Origin: Paracoccaceae bacterium
GTDB lineage: Bacteria > Pseudomonadota > Alphaproteobacteria > Rhodobacterales > Rhodobacteraceae
Assembly (NCBI GenBank): GCA_009773375.1
Contig: WRPH01000020.1
Coordinates: 1 to 44,471, forward strand
Length of the DNA: 44,471 nucleotides
Direction of reading: 5' to 3'
The position numbers and the translations under genes were made by a program. The notes beneath the pieces were generated by a model. That model made no database searches. It saw only the letters and a list, made by a program, of their open reading frames with translations, and was not told the DNA's origin. The stretch's first letter is position 1; each line of letters opens with the position of its first letter. Below, piece by piece: positions 42,926 to 44,471 of the stretch.

Positions 42926-44464
42926 ATGGCAGCGAAGCGACGTCACTGGAAAGAAAAGGGTGGACGTTTCTGGGCGCGGATCGCGATCCCAGCGCAGCTC
43001 CGGTCACACTTCGGAAATAAGACCGAGTTGATTGAGCCTCTAGGAGGAGATTTGCGCCTCGCTGACCGCAATCACGCAGCCGCAGTAGCGCGGCTTCAAG
43101 GACGCCTGGATGAGGCAAGGCAGGTGCTGCTTGGTGGATCTTTCGAGGTCGAGGAACTGCGAAAGGCTCAGACAATTACTGACGCCGACCGAGAGCGTGC
43201 GGCTTGGTCCCACTACATCGCGGCCCTTGCAGCCAACGAACTAAGGCGGGCGTCATTACCGACGGCAGCTGAGATTGATGCGGAATATGAAAAGACTATG
43301 CAGCGCATTGAAGCGGGCCAGAGCAATCCCGATCGCAGTCATTCTAGCAGATTTAACATCCATGCCGACTACGAGCTCAAGGCCGGGGCACGCTACTTTG
43401 ACAAAAACCTGCGAACGCGACGCCTAGCGGCACTGCGAGCTGCAATTCCGACTGGCGAGTCCCGCCTGGTAGATGCGGCAGTTCAGAGTTATGTCTTAGA
43501 ACATAACCTGGCCATCCAGCCCGGCAGCGTTGATTGGCATCAGCTTGCGCATGCTTTCACCCGCGCTGAGATCGAAGCCTTGCAGCGCTCGATAGAGTTT
43601 GATGAGGGCAATATGGGGGGGAAGCCAACCGACCCCCTCATCCAACCACCGGTCGCACCGCAGGAAAAAACTACGCCCATTCCGCTCAGGAAGCTGTTCC
43701 AAGACTACATCGCCAGTCGTCAAGCCCTCGGATACCATCAAGATGGTGGTGCGAACTGGGATCGGTCAATTGAGGCGTTGATCAAATTCTTGGGTCATTC
43801 CGATGCACGAAGGATAACAAGGCTGAGCCTGATGGGCTGGCGGGACTCGCTTTTGGCCTCCGGTCTGTCCGCAAAGACCGTAGCGGACAAGCATCTGGCT
43901 GCAATTCGTGCTGTGCTCACGTGGGCGTTCGATAATGCGCGCCTGCCGACTAACGAAGCAGAGAAGGTCAAACAGGACTTGCCCAAGGTGGTCCGATCAC
44001 GTGAGGCAGGTTACACGGACAAAGAAGCGACTTTGATTTTGATCGCCTCACGCAACTACGAGCCAGCTTGGGCACCGAATCCATCAAACCGGGAAAGCGC
44101 TCACATTACCGCGGCAAAGCGTTGGGTTCCGCTGCTTTGCGCGTTCACGGGTGCACGCGTCACCGAAGTGACCCAGCTCCGCAAAGAAGATGTGCGTCAG
44201 GAAGATGGCCGATGGATCGTCAGACTTACGCCAGGCGCCGGGTCAGTCAAATCTGGACATTACCGCGATGTCCCGCTTCACCGCCAGGTCGTGAAGCTCG
44301 GTTTCATCGAATTCGTCAATACCAGCAAGTCTGGGCCGATGTTCCACGGTGCAAAAACGCCCGAGAAGTATTTAGGCTCCAGACTCATTGATCGTCAAAG
44401 CCAGAAGATGACGGTTGCAGCGAGGGCGACTGCTGACAGGAAGACCTTGGGGCATCTGTCATAG
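42926..44464 (+). pseudogene. Tyrosine recombinase/integrase lacking its catalytic C-terminus
   Basis: 512-aa reading frame. The N-terminus (KEKGGRFWARIAIPAQLRSHFGNKTELIEPLGGD) matches the DUF6538-type head of proteobacterial genomic-island integrases. A SAM-like core-binding domain (about 250-340) follows, then the start of the catalytic domain with the first catalytic Arg in FTGARVTEVTQLRKEDV. The expected HxxR box and nucleophilic Tyr are absent; after MFHGAKTPEKYLGS the sequence diverges from family expectation and stops at 44464. The gene is therefore either truncated or joined to foreign sequence near 44360, unless an assembly error is present. The ATG at 42926 follows GGGGTAAGGG. Codon use (more AT-ending codons) and lower GC differ from all upstream genes, indicating transfer. 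Confidence 0.75.
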
Positions 44465-44471
44465 CGGGTGG

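Overview
The window looks like chromosomal DNA of a GC-rich alphaproteobacterium, most likely a Rhodobacterales (Rhodobacter/Paracoccus-like) species. This is inferred from the strong G/C third-position bias, the murA-DUF2948 gene pair, the density of ABC-type sugar uptake genes and the family make-up; no rRNA or other marker gene is present to prove it. Genes are tightly packed, often with ATGA or TGATG stop/start overlaps, and no stretch longer than 300 bases lacks a gene.

Layout. (1) 1-1143: 3' part of an alpha-ketoglutaric semialdehyde dehydrogenase. (2) 1183-9164: an amide-utilisation operon of AmiC sensor, AmiR ANTAR antiterminator, two Dpp-type permeases, binding protein, FmdA/AmdA-type amidase and a fused double ATPase. 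It is preceded by a promoter and an intrinsic terminator in the leader, as expected for AmiR antitermination. (3) 9171-19360: a sugar or sugar-acid oxidation block containing a XylX-like FAH protein, an SDR dehydrogenase, a divergent UxaA-family dehydratase with an EamA transporter, an SMP-30 lactonase and a ribose-type ABC importer. Together with the dehydrogenase at position 1 these could make a complete non-phosphorylative (Weimberg-like) route from an aldose to 2-oxoglutarate. (4) 19641-21604: a soluble GAF histidine kinase and its NarL-type response regulator, divergent from the importer. A shared palindromic motif in two intergenic regions may be their operator. (5) 21694-25575: DUF4105 protein, LysR regulator divergent from an aldo/keto reductase, and a second EamA transporter.

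(6) 25672-36452: a second sugar catabolic locus controlled by a SorC-type regulator. The minus-strand operon encodes binding protein, permease, ATPase, PfkB kinase, Gfo/Idh/MocA dehydrogenase, TIM-barrel isomerase, alpha/beta hydrolase and Rpe-like epimerase. The divergent plus-strand operon encodes a LacD/YihT-type class I aldolase and an unusual two-kinase fusion (ROK sugar kinase plus a P-loop kinase domain). This is the most novel-looking system in the window: uptake, phosphorylation, isomerisation and aldol cleavage of an unidentified sugar. (7) 36464-40289: P2-type cation ATPase and a CzcO-like flavoprotein. (8) 40528-42621: a tiny lysine-rich protein, DUF2948, murA and a small conserved-looking protein. 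(9) 42760-44471: tRNA-Thr(GGU) followed by a tyrosine-recombinase gene with lower GC and different codon use that lacks its catalytic C-terminus, marking the edge of a probable integrated element.

Several intergenic regions carry strong inverted or tandem repeats: a nested 96-nt palindrome at 25576-25671, a cluster of hairpins at 13710-13889, a 33-bp triplication at 14825-14923, and hairpins just after both sugar-binding-protein genes.
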